A stretch of 27,017 nt of DNA from B69-G16 sp964501905 (GCA_964501905.1 CAZCTW010000019.1:1-27017), one strand, 5' to 3'; shown: positions 7,346 to 16,172, counted from the stretch's first letter. Translations and numbers: made by a program. Notes: a model not told the origin generated them from the sequence alone.

Positions 7346-8677
7346 CTATCCTCCCAGAACTTCCCGAACAGCTTCTTTGATGGTTGGTATTACCTCATCT
7401 AGCTCTAGCTCGCCGCGCATAGCGGCCGCCATGACATCGCTTATCTTGCCCTCTAGTTCTCCGCTCTTCGGACCCCATAGGAATACTAGTACTTGATCGT
7501 ATTTGAAGCTTAACGTCTTCTTGTGCTGTGGCCACATGTCAGGACTTTCCTCTAGCCCCTTAATGGAAGGTAGAGTGTGGCCCATCTTGACTACTAGCTC
7601 GTACTGCCCATCTTTACCAAGTATGAATTCGACGAATTTCCAAGCTTCCTCCGGATGTTCGGTTTTAGCGTTTATGCCTAGAGCTACGGTATAAGCCATC
7701 GTAGCTCTTCCTTTAGGCCCTTTAGGCACGGGGGCTATATCCCAGTCTTCGCCGAACTTAAAGTCGGGGAATTGGTCGGCTAGGAATGGTATCATCCAGT
7801 TGCCGCTAATAACCATGGCTACCTCTTGCTTTCCGAAGGCATCGCCTAGCCAGCCAGCGCCAACGTCGGCTGGCTGTACTACGTAGGGAGTCTTGCCGGC
7901 TTTTTCTCTAGCTATCTTCCCTTCCCTATATAGGTTGATGTACCAGAGTAGCGTTTCCTTAACTTCGGGTCTGTCGAACCAAGCTTCATCCCCGGGTTTT
8001 TCAAACCATGGCTTGGGAGCGCCGTAGCTCAACGCCACAGGGACATACCTGTTAAAGCCTCCCAAGTATATAGCGAGTCCAGGTTTACCGGTTTTATCGG
8101 CTATTATCTGAGCGTATTCGAGTAATTGATCCCAAGTGTCTGGAGGACCTTCTAAGCCCGCCTGGGCGAATAGTTTTTTATTCCAGAAGAGGGCGAGCAT
8201 GCTCCAGTCTTTGGGCAGTCCGTAGAGTTTCCCATCTTTACCTTTAAACGGCTCGAGTAGGAAATCGTAGAATTGGTTTATGAATTCCTGAGATGCTATA
8301 TCGGAAACCGGGTATAGGGCGCCCTTCTCTATGAAGGTAGGCGCCCAGCTCGTGTCTACGTAGAATATGTCTGGGGCTACTCCGGCGCCGTAGCTGGCTA
8401 GTATGTTTTCATGGAACATCTGTGTTATAACTTCATACTTGACGTCTATAGTCGGATATTTCTGTTCGAACTTGCTTATCATCTTCTCGTAGTTTTTCAT
8501 CTCGGTTTCTCCAGCGCTCCACCCGGCGAATCGTATAAATATCTTCTCAACGGGCTTCTCTACGGGCTTTTCGACTTCTACTACTCTTGGGTTTAAAGCG
8601 AAGTAAGCCGCTAGTAGGCCGAAGACAACTACTAGAATTAGGAGGATAGCGACTGTTTTAGTTATACCTGAAGACAT
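7346..8677 (-). CDS. malE: Extracellular sugar-binding protein (family 1), membrane-anchored
   Basis: A 443-residue solute-binding protein of the family 1 (MalE-like) type. Residues 7-28 are a hydrophobic segment that should act as an uncleaved anchor or signal; I see no lipobox cysteine. A repeated EKPVEKPVEK linker follows, then the binding domain with APDIFYVD (about 106-113), a Trp/Tyr-rich pocket (WFNR-like elements, GNWMIPF near 300) and the C-terminal PEEAWKFVEFI helix typical of the family. It captures an oligosaccharide outside the cell for the permease encoded downstream. The ATG at 8677 is preceded by AGGTGA and, about 40 bp upstream, by a TATA-like element inside a perfect inverted repeat. 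Ligand unknown; a maltose/trehalose-type or beta-mannoside-type sugar both fit the neighbours. Confidence 0.9.
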   Translation of the reverse strand: MSSGITKTVAILLILVVVFGLLAAYFALNPRVVEVEKPVEKPVEKIFIRFAGWSAGETEMKNYEKMISKFEQKYPTIDVKYEVITQMFHENILASYGAGVAPDIFYVDTSWAPTFIEKGALYPVSDIASQEFINQFYDFLLEPFKGKDGKLYGLPKDWSMLALFWNKKLFAQAGLEGPPDTWDQLLEYAQIIADKTGKPGLAIYLGGFNRYVPVALSYGAPKPWFEKPGDEAWFDRPEVKETLLWYINLYREGKIAREKAGKTPYVVQPADVGAGWLGDAFGKQEVAMVISGNWMIPFLADQFPDFKFGEDWDIAPVPKGPKGRATMAYTVALGINAKTEHPEEAWKFVEFILGKDGQYELVVKMGHTLPSIKGLEESPDMWPQHKKTLSFKYDQVLVFLWGPKSGELEGKISDVMAAAMRGELELDEVIPTIKEAVREVLGG

Positions 8678-8694
8678 TCTTTCACCTTCTAGTG

Positions 8695-8722
8695 TTATAT
8701 ACTAACAATTTATAGTATATAA
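8695..8722. promoter_or_regulatory. Probable TrmB operator overlapping the transporter promoter
   Basis: TTATATACTA (8695-8704) and TAGTATATAA (8713-8722) are a perfect 10-bp inverted repeat around an 8-nt spacer, in the 103-bp gap between the divergent transporter operon and regulator gene. On the minus strand the right arm contains the TATA-like element TTTATATA (about 8716-8723), roughly 40 bp before the binding-protein ATG, so a bound protein would block promoter recognition. The inner half-sites TACT and AGTA resemble those I recall for Pyrococcus TrmB, though with a different spacing. Confidence 0.6.
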
Positions 8723-8735
8723 ATTTTTTTCCCTA

Positions 8736-8778
8736 GAAATAAATATTACCCAGTTCTAAATAATTTGCAGGGGGGATG
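8736..8778 (+). promoter_or_regulatory. Promoter and ribosome-binding site of the TrmB-type regulator gene
   Basis: An AAATAAATATT stretch at about 8737-8747 lies 34-44 bp before the GTG start at 8781 and can serve as the TATA element for the rightward gene. GGGGGGATG at about 8770-8778 is a purine-rich stretch just before that GTG and supports the GTG start rather than the out-of-frame ATG at 8776. Confidence 0.4.
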
Positions 8779-8780
8779 AC

Positions 8781-9857
8781 GTGGAGGAGAGGAGGAAGCG
8801 GTTACAATCTATACTGAAAACTCTCGGACTCACCGATAAAGAGGCCGAGGTTTACCTAGCCATCTCTCTTAAAGGCTCGGCTACTGTTAAAGACCTCCTC
8901 GAGTCTTTGAGAAATATTCACCAGCCCCAGCTCTATAATATTCTTTCGAGCCTCATGAGGAAGGGTTTTATAAGGGCGTCGATGGGTAGGCCTAAAACTT
9001 ATAGGGCTATCAATTTGGAAGCTCTATTCGAGAGCAAGAAAATTCTTTTAGACAATTTAAAGACGGAGGCGGTGAGGCTAGTAGACCAGTTGAGGAGAGT
9101 AGAGGAGGAGGTCCGCGCCGAGGAGACCTTGGTATCGCTTGTAAAGGGATATGAGGGATTGGAAGCCGCTATCGTAGAGGTGCTGGCAGGGGCCCAGCTA
9201 GAGGTTTGTGCCGAGCTTCCGACTCAAGTGTTGGTTTCTATAGTGGATATTTTAGAGAAATTGCTGAGCCGGGGAGTTAACTTATACCTGTTAGCTTTCC
9301 CTGAAATCCCGGATCATGTTTTAAACAGGCTTGCCAGGTATAGAAATTTAAAGCTTAGGAGAAACAACTTGGGCAGTTTCTTGATGGTGTCGGCCGATAC
9401 CAGAGTTGCTGTCTACGCTAGACGCCGCTTTTATAGTCCTCGAAAGATGCCGATTCCCGAAACTGAAGTCTACGGTTTTTATATCACGGAGAGGGATTTG
9501 ATATGGAGACTGCTTAACATCTTTGAGGTTATATGGAGGGAGGCTGAAGAGCTTATCTCTTGGCCTCTGGCGCCTGAATCTTATCCGAAGACCTTTCTGG
9601 AGTTTGGGATGGGATTGCTCGAGTTGGAGAACCTCTTGTCTAGAGGTTTTAAGCCTTACGTGGAGGTTGAGGGGAGATCCGTGAAATCCCGCGAGATAGT
9701 TAACATAGAGGGATGGGTAATAGATGTCGCTAGATCGACCTATATAAGCAATTTCACCGTTGATTTTGGAGGTAGAAGGGTTACAGTTGGCGGGTTTGAC
9801 GCAGAGGTTGAAGATTTGGAAGCTATTAAAGTTGTTATAAAGAGGGTTGAGAAATGA
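8781..9857 (+). CDS. trmB: TrmB-family sugar-responsive transcriptional regulator
   Basis: A 358-residue regulator. Residues 8-75 form the TrmB winged-helix domain: LGLTDKEAEVYLAI, then helix-turn-helix VKDLLESLRNIHQPQLYNIL and the wing GFIRASMGRPKTYRA. A coiled-coil segment (about 85-115) follows, then the TrmB C-terminal sugar-binding-type domain to the end, matching full-length members (about 340 residues). Known TrmB proteins bind maltose, trehalose or glucose and control sugar ABC transporters, usually by repression relieved by sugar. It is divergent from the transporter operon across a perfect inverted repeat, and its stop overlaps the start of the glucosidase gene (ATGA), so regulator and enzyme are co-expressed. 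The GTG start is chosen for its position after the GGGGGG-containing ribosome-binding site. Confidence 0.9.
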   Translation: MEERRKRLQSILKTLGLTDKEAEVYLAISLKGSATVKDLLESLRNIHQPQLYNILSSLMRKGFIRASMGRPKTYRAINLEALFESKKILLDNLKTEAVRLVDQLRRVEEEVRAEETLVSLVKGYEGLEAAIVEVLAGAQLEVCAELPTQVLVSIVDILEKLLSRGVNLYLLAFPEIPDHVLNRLARYRNLKLRRNNLGSFLMVSADTRVAVYARRRFYSPRKMPIPETEVYGFYITERDLIWRLLNIFEVIWREAEELISWPLAPESYPKTFLEFGMGLLELENLLSRGFKPYVEVEGRSVKSREIVNIEGWVIDVARSTYISNFTVDFGGRRVTVGGFDAEVEDLEAIKVVIKRVEK

Positions 9858-11788
9858 GAGAACCTACGGTATCTCACTCCGGTTTTTTCGCGGTGTCGGA
9901 TAGCTCGGGTGACTTTAGCAAAAAATTCCACGGCTTCTACGGGTGGGATACGAGATTTTTATCTCAGTTGACTCTCGAGATTGAAGGCTATAAGCCTAAA
10001 CCGCTTTCCTATGTCAGTCTTGCTCCTTGGCGTATGATTTTCTGGATAGAGAGAAATGGAGTTATTATAGCTAGAGATAGAACTATAGATGAAGATGGTA
10101 CTCTAATAGAGTCTTTCTCTTTACCTCAAGGAGAGCGAGATTTAAAACTTTCTCTCTCTTTCAAGGTTGATTTTGAAAGTATTTTTGAAGTTAGAGGTTC
10201 CAGGAGACTTCCAAGGAGAATCAAGCATTTTAACAAGGAGAACTCGATTACCTACACGTATAGTGGAGTAGATGGCTTAACTAGAGTCTTGAAAATATCC
10301 CTTTCTAAGGGAAGTTTACAGAAAGACTCCATATCGATTACTCTAAAACCCGGGGAGAAAGCTGTAGTTAGATTTTCCCCAAGTCTGAGTAGAAAACCCG
10401 TTTATATGAAAACACCGGCGCCTCATACTTCTTTAATTCAATCGATAAAAACGGATAGCGAGATTTTCAGTTTGGTGCTAGATAAGTCTATATCTGATTT
10501 AAGCTCTTTGACTTACTACACGCGCTACGGCCCCGTGTTTCTAGCTGGAATACCGTATTTTGCCTGCGTATTCGGGAGAGATAGTATAATAAGCGCTCTC
10601 TACGTCTTGCCCTACTACCCGGAGTACGCCTTAAGTACGTTGAAACTCTTGGGAGAACTTCAAGGTAGAAAATTTGATACAAGAAAGGAGGAAGAGCCGG
10701 GTAAGATACCCCACGAAGTTAGATTTGACGAGCTCTCCCTGGCCGGTATAACACCTTTCTCAACATATTACGGTACCGTGGACGCGACCCCCCTCTACGT
10801 CATTCTAGCCCGGGAATACCTGAAGTGGAGCGGAGATCGCAATGGAATAAAAACTGTAGCACCGTACTTGAAGAAAGCCGTAGAGTGGATTTTAGATAAA
10901 ATAGAAGAAAATGGCTTTTTAACGTATTCCCCCAGGCCGGGAGGCTTAGTTAATCAGGGATGGAAAGATTCGGCCGAAGGAGTTCCATATGAAAACGGTG
11001 AACCTGTAAAACCTCCCGTCGCTTTGATTGAAGTCCAAGGCTACGCGTACGCTGCTCTCCAGGGAGCCGCTGAAATGGCGGATATACTCGGCTTAGATGA
11101 GAATTATTTAAAAGAGGAAGCCCGCTCTCTCTATGATAGGATTAACCGCTATTTCTGGATGGAAGATAGGGGATACTACGCTCTAGCCCTCGACGGAGAT
11201 GGAAGGAAATCCAGCGTTTTAGCCTCTAATCAGGGACACCTTCTATTTGCTACAGCAGCTTCGAGAAAGGGGGAAATCGTTGAAAAAATATTTAGCCCAC
11301 GCCTTTACTCGGGTTGGGGTATTAGAACTTTAGCCGAGGGCGAGAAAGCCTATAATCCGTTCAGCTACCATAACGGGAGCGTGTGGCCTCACGATAACGC
11401 GTTTATATCGCTTGGATTAAGCAAGCGAGGCTTTACGGTGCAGGCTTCGAGGCTCGCGTTGGATCTTTTCGAAGCAGGCTACCTGCTCGACGGCTTTCCG
11501 GAACTCTTCTCGGGCTTGTCTAGGTCTGTAGGTCCTCCCTGTCCTGTTTCTAGAGCTAATATTCCTCAGGCGTGGAGTGCTGCCTCAGCTTATGCTCTGG
11601 TAACCTCATTTCTCGCGCTGGAAGTTGAAGATAGTATTCTCAGAGTATCTCCTGTTCTGCCTAGAGGAGTCGGTTACGTTAAACTCCGCGTTAAGGCCTT
11701 TGGGAGAGAGGGATTTTTAGAGGTAAGTGGCAGGGAGGAGAGAGCAGAAATTCGGGTTTCCAACAGTATCAAAGTTGAGGGCGTTTAA
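9854..11788 (+). CDS. Amylo-alpha-1,6-glucosidase/glycogen debranching-type enzyme (GDE_N_bis + alpha/alpha barrel)
   Basis: A 644-residue cytoplasmic protein without a signal peptide. Residues 1-200 fit the N-terminal beta-sandwich of debranching-type enzymes: FHGFYGWDTRFLSQLTLEI (about 27-45) is its hallmark. The C-terminal part is a six-hairpin glycosidase-like barrel with GRDSIISALYVLP (about 242-254), EEPGKIPHEVRFDEL, EVQGYAYAALQGAA, SNQGHLLFATAA and YHNGSVWPHDNAFISLGL. Annotated homologues hydrolyse alpha-1,6 branch glucose, but the group is broad and substrates are often untested. ATGA overlap with the regulator gene shows coupling. The stop shares a TTAA with the stop of the convergent glycosyltransferase gene. 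In many genomes this type of protein sits near GH130 enzymes and GT4 transferases, as here, so a role on a non-glycogen oligosaccharide is possible. Confidence 0.85.
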   Translation: MREPTVSHSGFFAVSDSSGDFSKKFHGFYGWDTRFLSQLTLEIEGYKPKPLSYVSLAPWRMIFWIERNGVIIARDRTIDEDGTLIESFSLPQGERDLKLSLSFKVDFESIFEVRGSRRLPRRIKHFNKENSITYTYSGVDGLTRVLKISLSKGSLQKDSISITLKPGEKAVVRFSPSLSRKPVYMKTPAPHTSLIQSIKTDSEIFSLVLDKSISDLSSLTYYTRYGPVFLAGIPYFACVFGRDSIISALYVLPYYPEYALSTLKLLGELQGRKFDTRKEEEPGKIPHEVRFDELSLAGITPFSTYYGTVDATPLYVILAREYLKWSGDRNGIKTVAPYLKKAVEWILDKIEENGFLTYSPRPGGLVNQGWKDSAEGVPYENGEPVKPPVALIEVQGYAYAALQGAAEMADILGLDENYLKEEARSLYDRINRYFWMEDRGYYALALDGDGRKSSVLASNQGHLLFATAASRKGEIVEKIFSPRLYSGWGIRTLAEGEKAYNPFSYHNGSVWPHDNAFISLGLSKRGFTVQASRLALDLFEAGYLLDGFPELFSGLSRSVGPPCPVSRANIPQAWSAASAYALVTSFLALEVEDSILRVSPVLPRGVGYVKLRVKAFGREGFLEVSGREERAEIRVSNSIKVEGV

Positions 11789-12930
11789 CAGGTTATAGCG
11801 TAGCTTATCCGCTCCTGTAGTATTTTCTCGTAGACTTTCTCCACTTTTTTAGCCACGATCTTCCAGTCATAACGCTCAACAGCGGTCTTCCGAGCTTTTA
11901 AAGCTAGGCTTTTACGTAACCTAGGGTTTTGGTAGAGTTTGAGAACTTGAAGAGCTATAGATCTCGGACTTTTTTCTTTAAGCAAAATTCCATTCACACA
12001 GTTTTTGATAACTTCCCTAACCCCGCCCACAGGGCTAGCTATTACGGGTAATCCGGAAGCCATGGCTTCCAGGACCACTATCCCGAAGGATTCGCCGTAG
12101 AGGCTAGGAAGCACGAATATATCCGCCGAACGGTATAGGTCTGGCAGGTCTCTCTCGTCTACCTTACCCAGCAACACTACACTGTCTTTAAGATCATTTG
12201 TTTCAATTTTTTCTTTGAGCACGCTGTAGAGATGCCCTGACCCGGCTATAACAAGTTTAGCGTTGGGGATTTCATCCTTTAGATAAGTCATGGCATCGAC
12301 CAGTAAGTGGACGCCTTTCCTATGGACTAGCCGCCCCACATATAGTATTAGGAAATCGCCGCCTATCATTTCTCTAAACTTCTTAGACCCCCTAGGACTG
12401 AACTTCGCCGTGTCTACGCCATTGGGTATGACTGTTATCCTGGCTTGGGGCGCGAATGTTCTGATAAATTTAGCCGCTACCCTGCTGACCGCTATTATCC
12501 TATCGGTTTTCCAGAAAACTGTCCTGAGCGGGTATACTATATAGCCTAGCGCTTTCAGCAAGTAGTCGTAATTGTAGAGGTAGGCGCTATGATTGGTTAA
12601 AACCGTTCCATACCCATTGACAAAAGCGGCTCTCAGCGTCAATAAGGGGATTGGCGTAAACGCGTGGTGAGCATGGACTATATCGGGCCTATATCTTTCT
12701 AAAATCCTCTTTAGTACTCCATTGCCCGATAAGCCGCGGAAGCTTCTCAAGTATTCAGGCGGCTCTAATTCTATCAACTGATAGGAGACAGCTACTCTTC
12801 CGGTGACTTTCTTCGTTAATACGGCTACTTCGTGCCCTCTGAGGGAAAGGTTTAAAGCCAGCTCCTTTACGTGACTGGCTACTCCGCCTATCTCCGGCGG
12901 GAACCACTCGCTAGCTAAGAGCACCCTCAT
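11785..12930 (-). CDS. GT4-family glycosyltransferase
   Basis: About 380 residues with the two Rossmann domains of GT-B retaining transferases. The N-terminal domain starts MRVLLASEWFPPEIGGVASH, with the GG sugar-acceptor loop; HAHHAFTPIPLL and VIPNGVDTAKF follow. The nucleotide-sugar domain shows YVGRLVHRKGVHLL, the LPSLYGESFGIVVLEAMASG segment with the E-x7-E motif (E-SFGIVVL-E), and GLPVIASPVGGVREVI. Products could be a glycan, glycolipid or storage sugar; the donor cannot be told. An ATG at 12930 is used because MRVLLASEW is the usual family N-terminus and GGCGGGATC precedes it; a TTG at 12945 is the alternative. It converges on the glucosidase gene and so is transcribed separately. Confidence 0.88.
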   Translation of the reverse strand: MRVLLASEWFPPEIGGVASHVKELALNLSLRGHEVAVLTKKVTGRVAVSYQLIELEPPEYLRSFRGLSGNGVLKRILERYRPDIVHAHHAFTPIPLLTLRAAFVNGYGTVLTNHSAYLYNYDYLLKALGYIVYPLRTVFWKTDRIIAVSRVAAKFIRTFAPQARITVIPNGVDTAKFSPRGSKKFREMIGGDFLILYVGRLVHRKGVHLLVDAMTYLKDEIPNAKLVIAGSGHLYSVLKEKIETNDLKDSVVLLGKVDERDLPDLYRSADIFVLPSLYGESFGIVVLEAMASGLPVIASPVGGVREVIKNCVNGILLKEKSPRSIALQVLKLYQNPRLRKSLALKARKTAVERYDWKIVAKKVEKVYEKILQERISYAITC

Positions 12931-13093
12931 AGCAGATCCCGCCAAGTCGGAGAATAGCTGATACTCTAAGAGGATTAAGCTCTATATTAACTTTAAGCAG
13001 ATTTATTTGCAAATCTAATCCTCGTCTTGAGGAGTAAGGTGAAGAATTTAGGTGTAGACGTGTCTTCAGCCTATACTCTAACCCGTTAATCGA

Positions 13094-13214
13094 GATCCAA
13101 CCGGCATCCTTCCCGCCCTAAGGGCGTGGGTTCTTGAGGTGGGGTTCTCCTCTTTTGTTTGAGTTTGCACGCTTCATTGGCGGGCAGTGGAAGGGTTAGA
13201 GTTCCCTGCTCTTA
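13094..13214 (-). mobile_element. Probable IS200/IS605 (TnpB/omega-RNA) 3'-end remnant
   Basis: In a 340-bp gap (12946-13285) without intact genes, the plus strand carries CCCGCCCTAAGGGCGTGGG (13112-13130), a GC-rich hairpin of the type found at the end of archaeal tnpB genes. On the minus strand a stop-bounded frame of about 38 codons runs through it and reads TLPLPANEACK then TPPQEPTPLGREGCR, in the style of a TnpB C-terminus. The rest of tnpB and any left end are absent, so this would be a scar. The call rests on remembered sequence style and needs a search. Confidence 0.45.
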
Positions 13215-13285
13215 AGAACGAAGCTTTCAGTTGTAAAATGAACTGGTAATAAATGAGAGGGAAAAACAGATAATGTACTTTAAGA

Positions 13286-14503
13286 ATGTACAGTAGAGGT
13301 GTTGGTGTGTCCGAAGAAAAGAGGAAGCTAAAGAAAGCCTATTCAGCAATATTCATGCTCGGCTTGGTCAGCCTCTTCGGCGACATTGTGTACGAAGGAT
13401 CACGTGGAATAATACCCGACTACCTCAAGTATCTAGGTGCTTCAGCGTTCATCGTAGGAGCGGTAATGGGGTTGGGCGAGTTCATATCCTATGCTTCACG
13501 CCTAGCCGGAGGGATAATCGCGGACAAGTATAGGAGCTACTGGCCACTAGTTTTCATAGGCTACGGCTTAATCATAGCATTGCCTCTCCTCTCCTTACCG
13601 GAGGTTTGGGGAGGATGGATTCTAGCCGCCGCACTTATCATACTTGAGAGGCTCGGGAAGGGTTTGAGAACGCCGGCTAGAGATACGATAATCTCCTTCG
13701 CCTCGAAAACCCTCGGCAGGGGAAAGGCTTTCGGCATACATGAACTGCTAGACCAGATCGGAGCCGTCCTCGGGCCTCTAGCGCTCGCCGCAATAATGGC
13801 AACGACCTACAGTTATCACCTAGCCTTTACCTTTTTAATAGTACCGTATATACTGCTCATGACCACTCTCGCCCTTGTATACAACTCTTTAAAAGTCTAC
13901 GGGGAACCTCCTCCCAAGCCTAAGGAAGGCGGGAAAGGAGTAATGGATAGGTCGACGATGCTGTACATTCTGGCGATAACCTTAAACACTATAGGGCTGT
14001 TTCCAGCCTCCCTAATACTCTACCAAGCGTCAAAGCTAGTGGAGGCGGGAATCCTAGGGGCGTGGTTCGTACCGGTCCTCTACGCGGGGATACAGCTAAT
14101 CGACGCGCCCCTCGCCCTTATTACCGGGATAATATACGATAAAATAGGCTTAACTATGCTCTTCGCCCCGTTCGTAGCTACGATTCTCATAGCCCCTCTA
14201 GCCTTTCAGGGAGACCTAGTCTCGATTCTACTAGCGGCAGCGATATTCGGCTTTGTTCTAGGCACTAAGGAATCTGTTTACAGAGCGGCAGTCGCGGATC
14301 TTTCCCCTCCGCACGTCAGAGCGACGGCTTACGGAGTCCTTAACACGGCTATCGGAGCGGGAGCTCTATTGGCGGGAGCGGTCTACGGGTACTTAATAGA
14401 CGTTTCAGCCCCAACTTACTTAGTCATCGTCGTAGCCATAGGCACGCAAATCGCGGCTACATCCATACTAGCCCTACTAATAAAAGGAAAACCGAAAAGC
14501 TAG
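13286..14503 (+). CDS. Major facilitator superfamily transporter
   Basis: A 405-residue membrane protein with about twelve helices in two bundles of six joined by a basic loop near residues 205-225 (PPPKPKEGGKGVMDR). The segment SLFGDIVYEGSRGIIPDYL at residues 30-48, the motif-A-like loop GGIIADKYRSYW (about 75-86) and GLRTPARDTIISF (about 129-141) identify the MFS_1 group of prokaryotic permeases that includes putative drug and metabolite exporters. Its substrate is unknown. The ATG at 13286 is used; a GTG at 13307 is the alternative. There is no neighbour in operon distance: the preceding 340 bp hold an IS scar, and the next gene is convergent, 25 bp away. Confidence 0.88.
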   Translation: MYSRGVGVSEEKRKLKKAYSAIFMLGLVSLFGDIVYEGSRGIIPDYLKYLGASAFIVGAVMGLGEFISYASRLAGGIIADKYRSYWPLVFIGYGLIIALPLLSLPEVWGGWILAAALIILERLGKGLRTPARDTIISFASKTLGRGKAFGIHELLDQIGAVLGPLALAAIMATTYSYHLAFTFLIVPYILLMTTLALVYNSLKVYGEPPPKPKEGGKGVMDRSTMLYILAITLNTIGLFPASLILYQASKLVEAGILGAWFVPVLYAGIQLIDAPLALITGIIYDKIGLTMLFAPFVATILIAPLAFQGDLVSILLAAAIFGFVLGTKESVYRAAVADLSPPHVRATAYGVLNTAIGAGALLAGAVYGYLIDVSAPTYLVIVVAIGTQIAATSILALLIKGKPKS

Positions 14504-14528
14504 CGTTATTTAAGCATCTAATAAACCC

Positions 14529-15374
14529 TTAGCAGCTCATAAATAAGAAAATAGCCAAGAAGAAGGTAGCATACAAGTCTACAATTTTCATTCTAATTCT
14601 GAAATCTACCTTCTCTAGAAAAGCTAGGAGAGCCAGCGAGATAGGAAACAAACCTAGCAACCCTAAGCCCAGCTCGCAGAGCATGTAAGCGGTTAAAGCT
14701 ATAAACACAGCTGTAGTGCCCCAGGCGAACGCGTAGCTTTCCCTATAGCCAAAAAGGACCGCCGTTGTCCTGTAGGAGGCTAGCATATCCGCTGTGAAGT
14801 CTTCTATCTCATTTCTCAACTCCAATTGGATAGAGTAGATGGCGATCGCCAGCATGAGGAGGGGGTTTAATGTGGCTCTCCCTTCTCCAGCGTAGTAGCC
14901 TATCAGTAACGGGAGAACGCCGAAGAATAGGGAATGGGAGAGCAGGTCGAAAGGCGGCTTTTCCTTAAATCTTAGCGGCGGAGCCGAGTAGAATATGACG
15001 ATTACTAACGCCGCCGCGTAGACTAGAAAGCCCTCGCTCCCATATAGCCTAACCGCGAAGACTAGAGAAGATAACACTATTAGAAGGAGAGCCGCTAAAC
15101 CTTCTTCAGGTCTTAACAAGTTTTGAGCAAAGGGGTTCCTGCCAGCCTTGTGGGGGTTTAAGCGGTCGCCTTCGGCATCGAATATGTTATTCGTGAGGTA
15201 TGCCGTAGACATGTAGAAGAAGACTAAGGGTAGCAGCCTGAACAATCCCAGCGTGAAGCTCTGTAAATCTCCTGAAGATAGCGCTAAACCAAATAAGCTT
15301 AAACCCACGTACCCCCTCCACTCTGAAATTCTCAAAGCTTTGAAGAGTAGGCATATCTTATGTGGTAAGTGCAT
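14529..15374 (-). CDS. UbiA-family membrane prenyltransferase
   Basis: A membrane protein of about 281 residues with eight to nine helices. The two aspartate-rich motifs that bind prenyl diphosphate through Mg are present: NNIFDAEGDRLNPHKAGRNP (N-x3-D-x3-D) in the first third and RNEIEDFTAD followed by YRTTAVLFG in the second half. Archaeal relatives make quinones, haem derivatives or digeranylgeranylglyceryl phosphate; this one lacks a clear marker for any. The start is ATG 15374: a TATA-like TATATAAG (minus strand, about 15399-15408) lies 30 bp before it, whereas the upstream TTG at 15395 would fall almost on the TATA box. It is divergent from the AIM24 gene. Confidence 0.85.
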   Translation of the reverse strand: MHLPHKICLLFKALRISEWRGYVGLSLFGLALSSGDLQSFTLGLFRLLPLVFFYMSTAYLTNNIFDAEGDRLNPHKAGRNPFAQNLLRPEEGLAALLLIVLSSLVFAVRLYGSEGFLVYAAALVIVIFYSAPPLRFKEKPPFDLLSHSLFFGVLPLLIGYYAGEGRATLNPLLMLAIAIYSIQLELRNEIEDFTADMLASYRTTAVLFGYRESYAFAWGTTAVFIALTAYMLCELGLGLLGLFPISLALLAFLEKVDFRIRMKIVDLYATFFLAIFLFMSC

Positions 15375-15449
15375 AAAAGAGTCTTTAAATTTCAACCTTA
15401 TATACTTTAAAGATTTTATAGGCTATAAGGAGAGGCTAAGCCCGGCAAG

Positions 15450-15457
15450 TTTATAAT
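15450..15457 (+). promoter_or_regulatory. TATA-like box of the AIM24-family gene
   Basis: TTTATAAT at 15450-15457 is centred 29 bp before the ATG at 15483, the spacing expected for an archaeal transcript with almost no leader. Together with the minus-strand TATATAAG near 15404 it makes the 108-bp gap a divergent promoter. Confidence 0.45.
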
Positions 15458-15482
15458 CAATTTCCTAAATAATGAAAATGCC

Positions 15483-16151
15483 ATGCAGTGGCGGGTAGAT
15501 TTCAGACCAGCATATTCTCTCCTTAAAGTGTACTTAAATCCTGGAGAATCGGTGACGAGCGAAGCCGGAGCTATGGTGATGTATAAGGGAAACGTAGAAG
15601 TCAAAACTCATACGGGAGGCGGATTGCTTAAGGGAGTTTTAAGAGCGGTAGCTGGGACGGAGAGCCTATTCCTCAACACTTATAAGGCTCTATCCACGGC
15701 CGAGATATGGTTTGCCCCTAGAGTACCCGGTGATATATCGTATATAGAGCTCGGGGGCGGGGAATGGATAATCCAGGATAGCAGCTACCTAGCCCACCAC
15801 GGCAACGTAGATATAGGAGTAGCCTGGAGGGGCTTGAGGGGGTTGCTAGCCGAGGGGCAACTTATATGGTTGAAGGTATCCGGTTATGGGGGAGTGTGGA
15901 TTAACAGCTATGGAGCCCTAGACAAGATAGTTTTAGAGCCTGGCGAAAGAGCTGTCGTAGACAACTTCCACTTCGTAGCCATGCCGGCTAGCGTCAGGTG
16001 GGAAGCTAGAACTTTCGGAGGATTAAAATCTTTTATCTTCGGTGGAGAAGGGATAGTTTTTGATGTTTGGGGCCCCGCCACAGTTTACGTACAGACTAGA
16101 ATACTACCTCCCTTCGCCCACAGTTTAAGGAGGTATATAGGTGGACGCTAG
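15483..16151 (+). CDS. AIM24/TIGR00266-family protein
   Basis: A 222-residue soluble protein, all beta in character, matching the AIM24 (TIGR00266) family over its full length. Visible landmarks: LNPGESVTSEAGAMVMYKGN near residues 18-37, the glycine-rich GGGLLKGVLRAVAGTESLF, LNTYKA, then SYLAHHGNVDIG, LKVSGYGGVWINSYGAL and the conserved LEPGERAVVDNFHFVAM near residues 150-167. Yeast Aim24 is mitochondrial; prokaryotic members have no established function, though a membrane-associated scaffold role has been suggested. No membrane helix is present. It is probably a single-gene unit. Confidence 0.88.
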   Translation: MQWRVDFRPAYSLLKVYLNPGESVTSEAGAMVMYKGNVEVKTHTGGGLLKGVLRAVAGTESLFLNTYKALSTAEIWFAPRVPGDISYIELGGGEWIIQDSSYLAHHGNVDIGVAWRGLRGLLAEGQLIWLKVSGYGGVWINSYGALDKIVLEPGERAVVDNFHFVAMPASVRWEARTFGGLKSFIFGGEGIVFDVWGPATVYVQTRILPPFAHSLRRYIGGR

Positions 16152-16172
16152 CTACAGCGTTGTAGACGCTAG

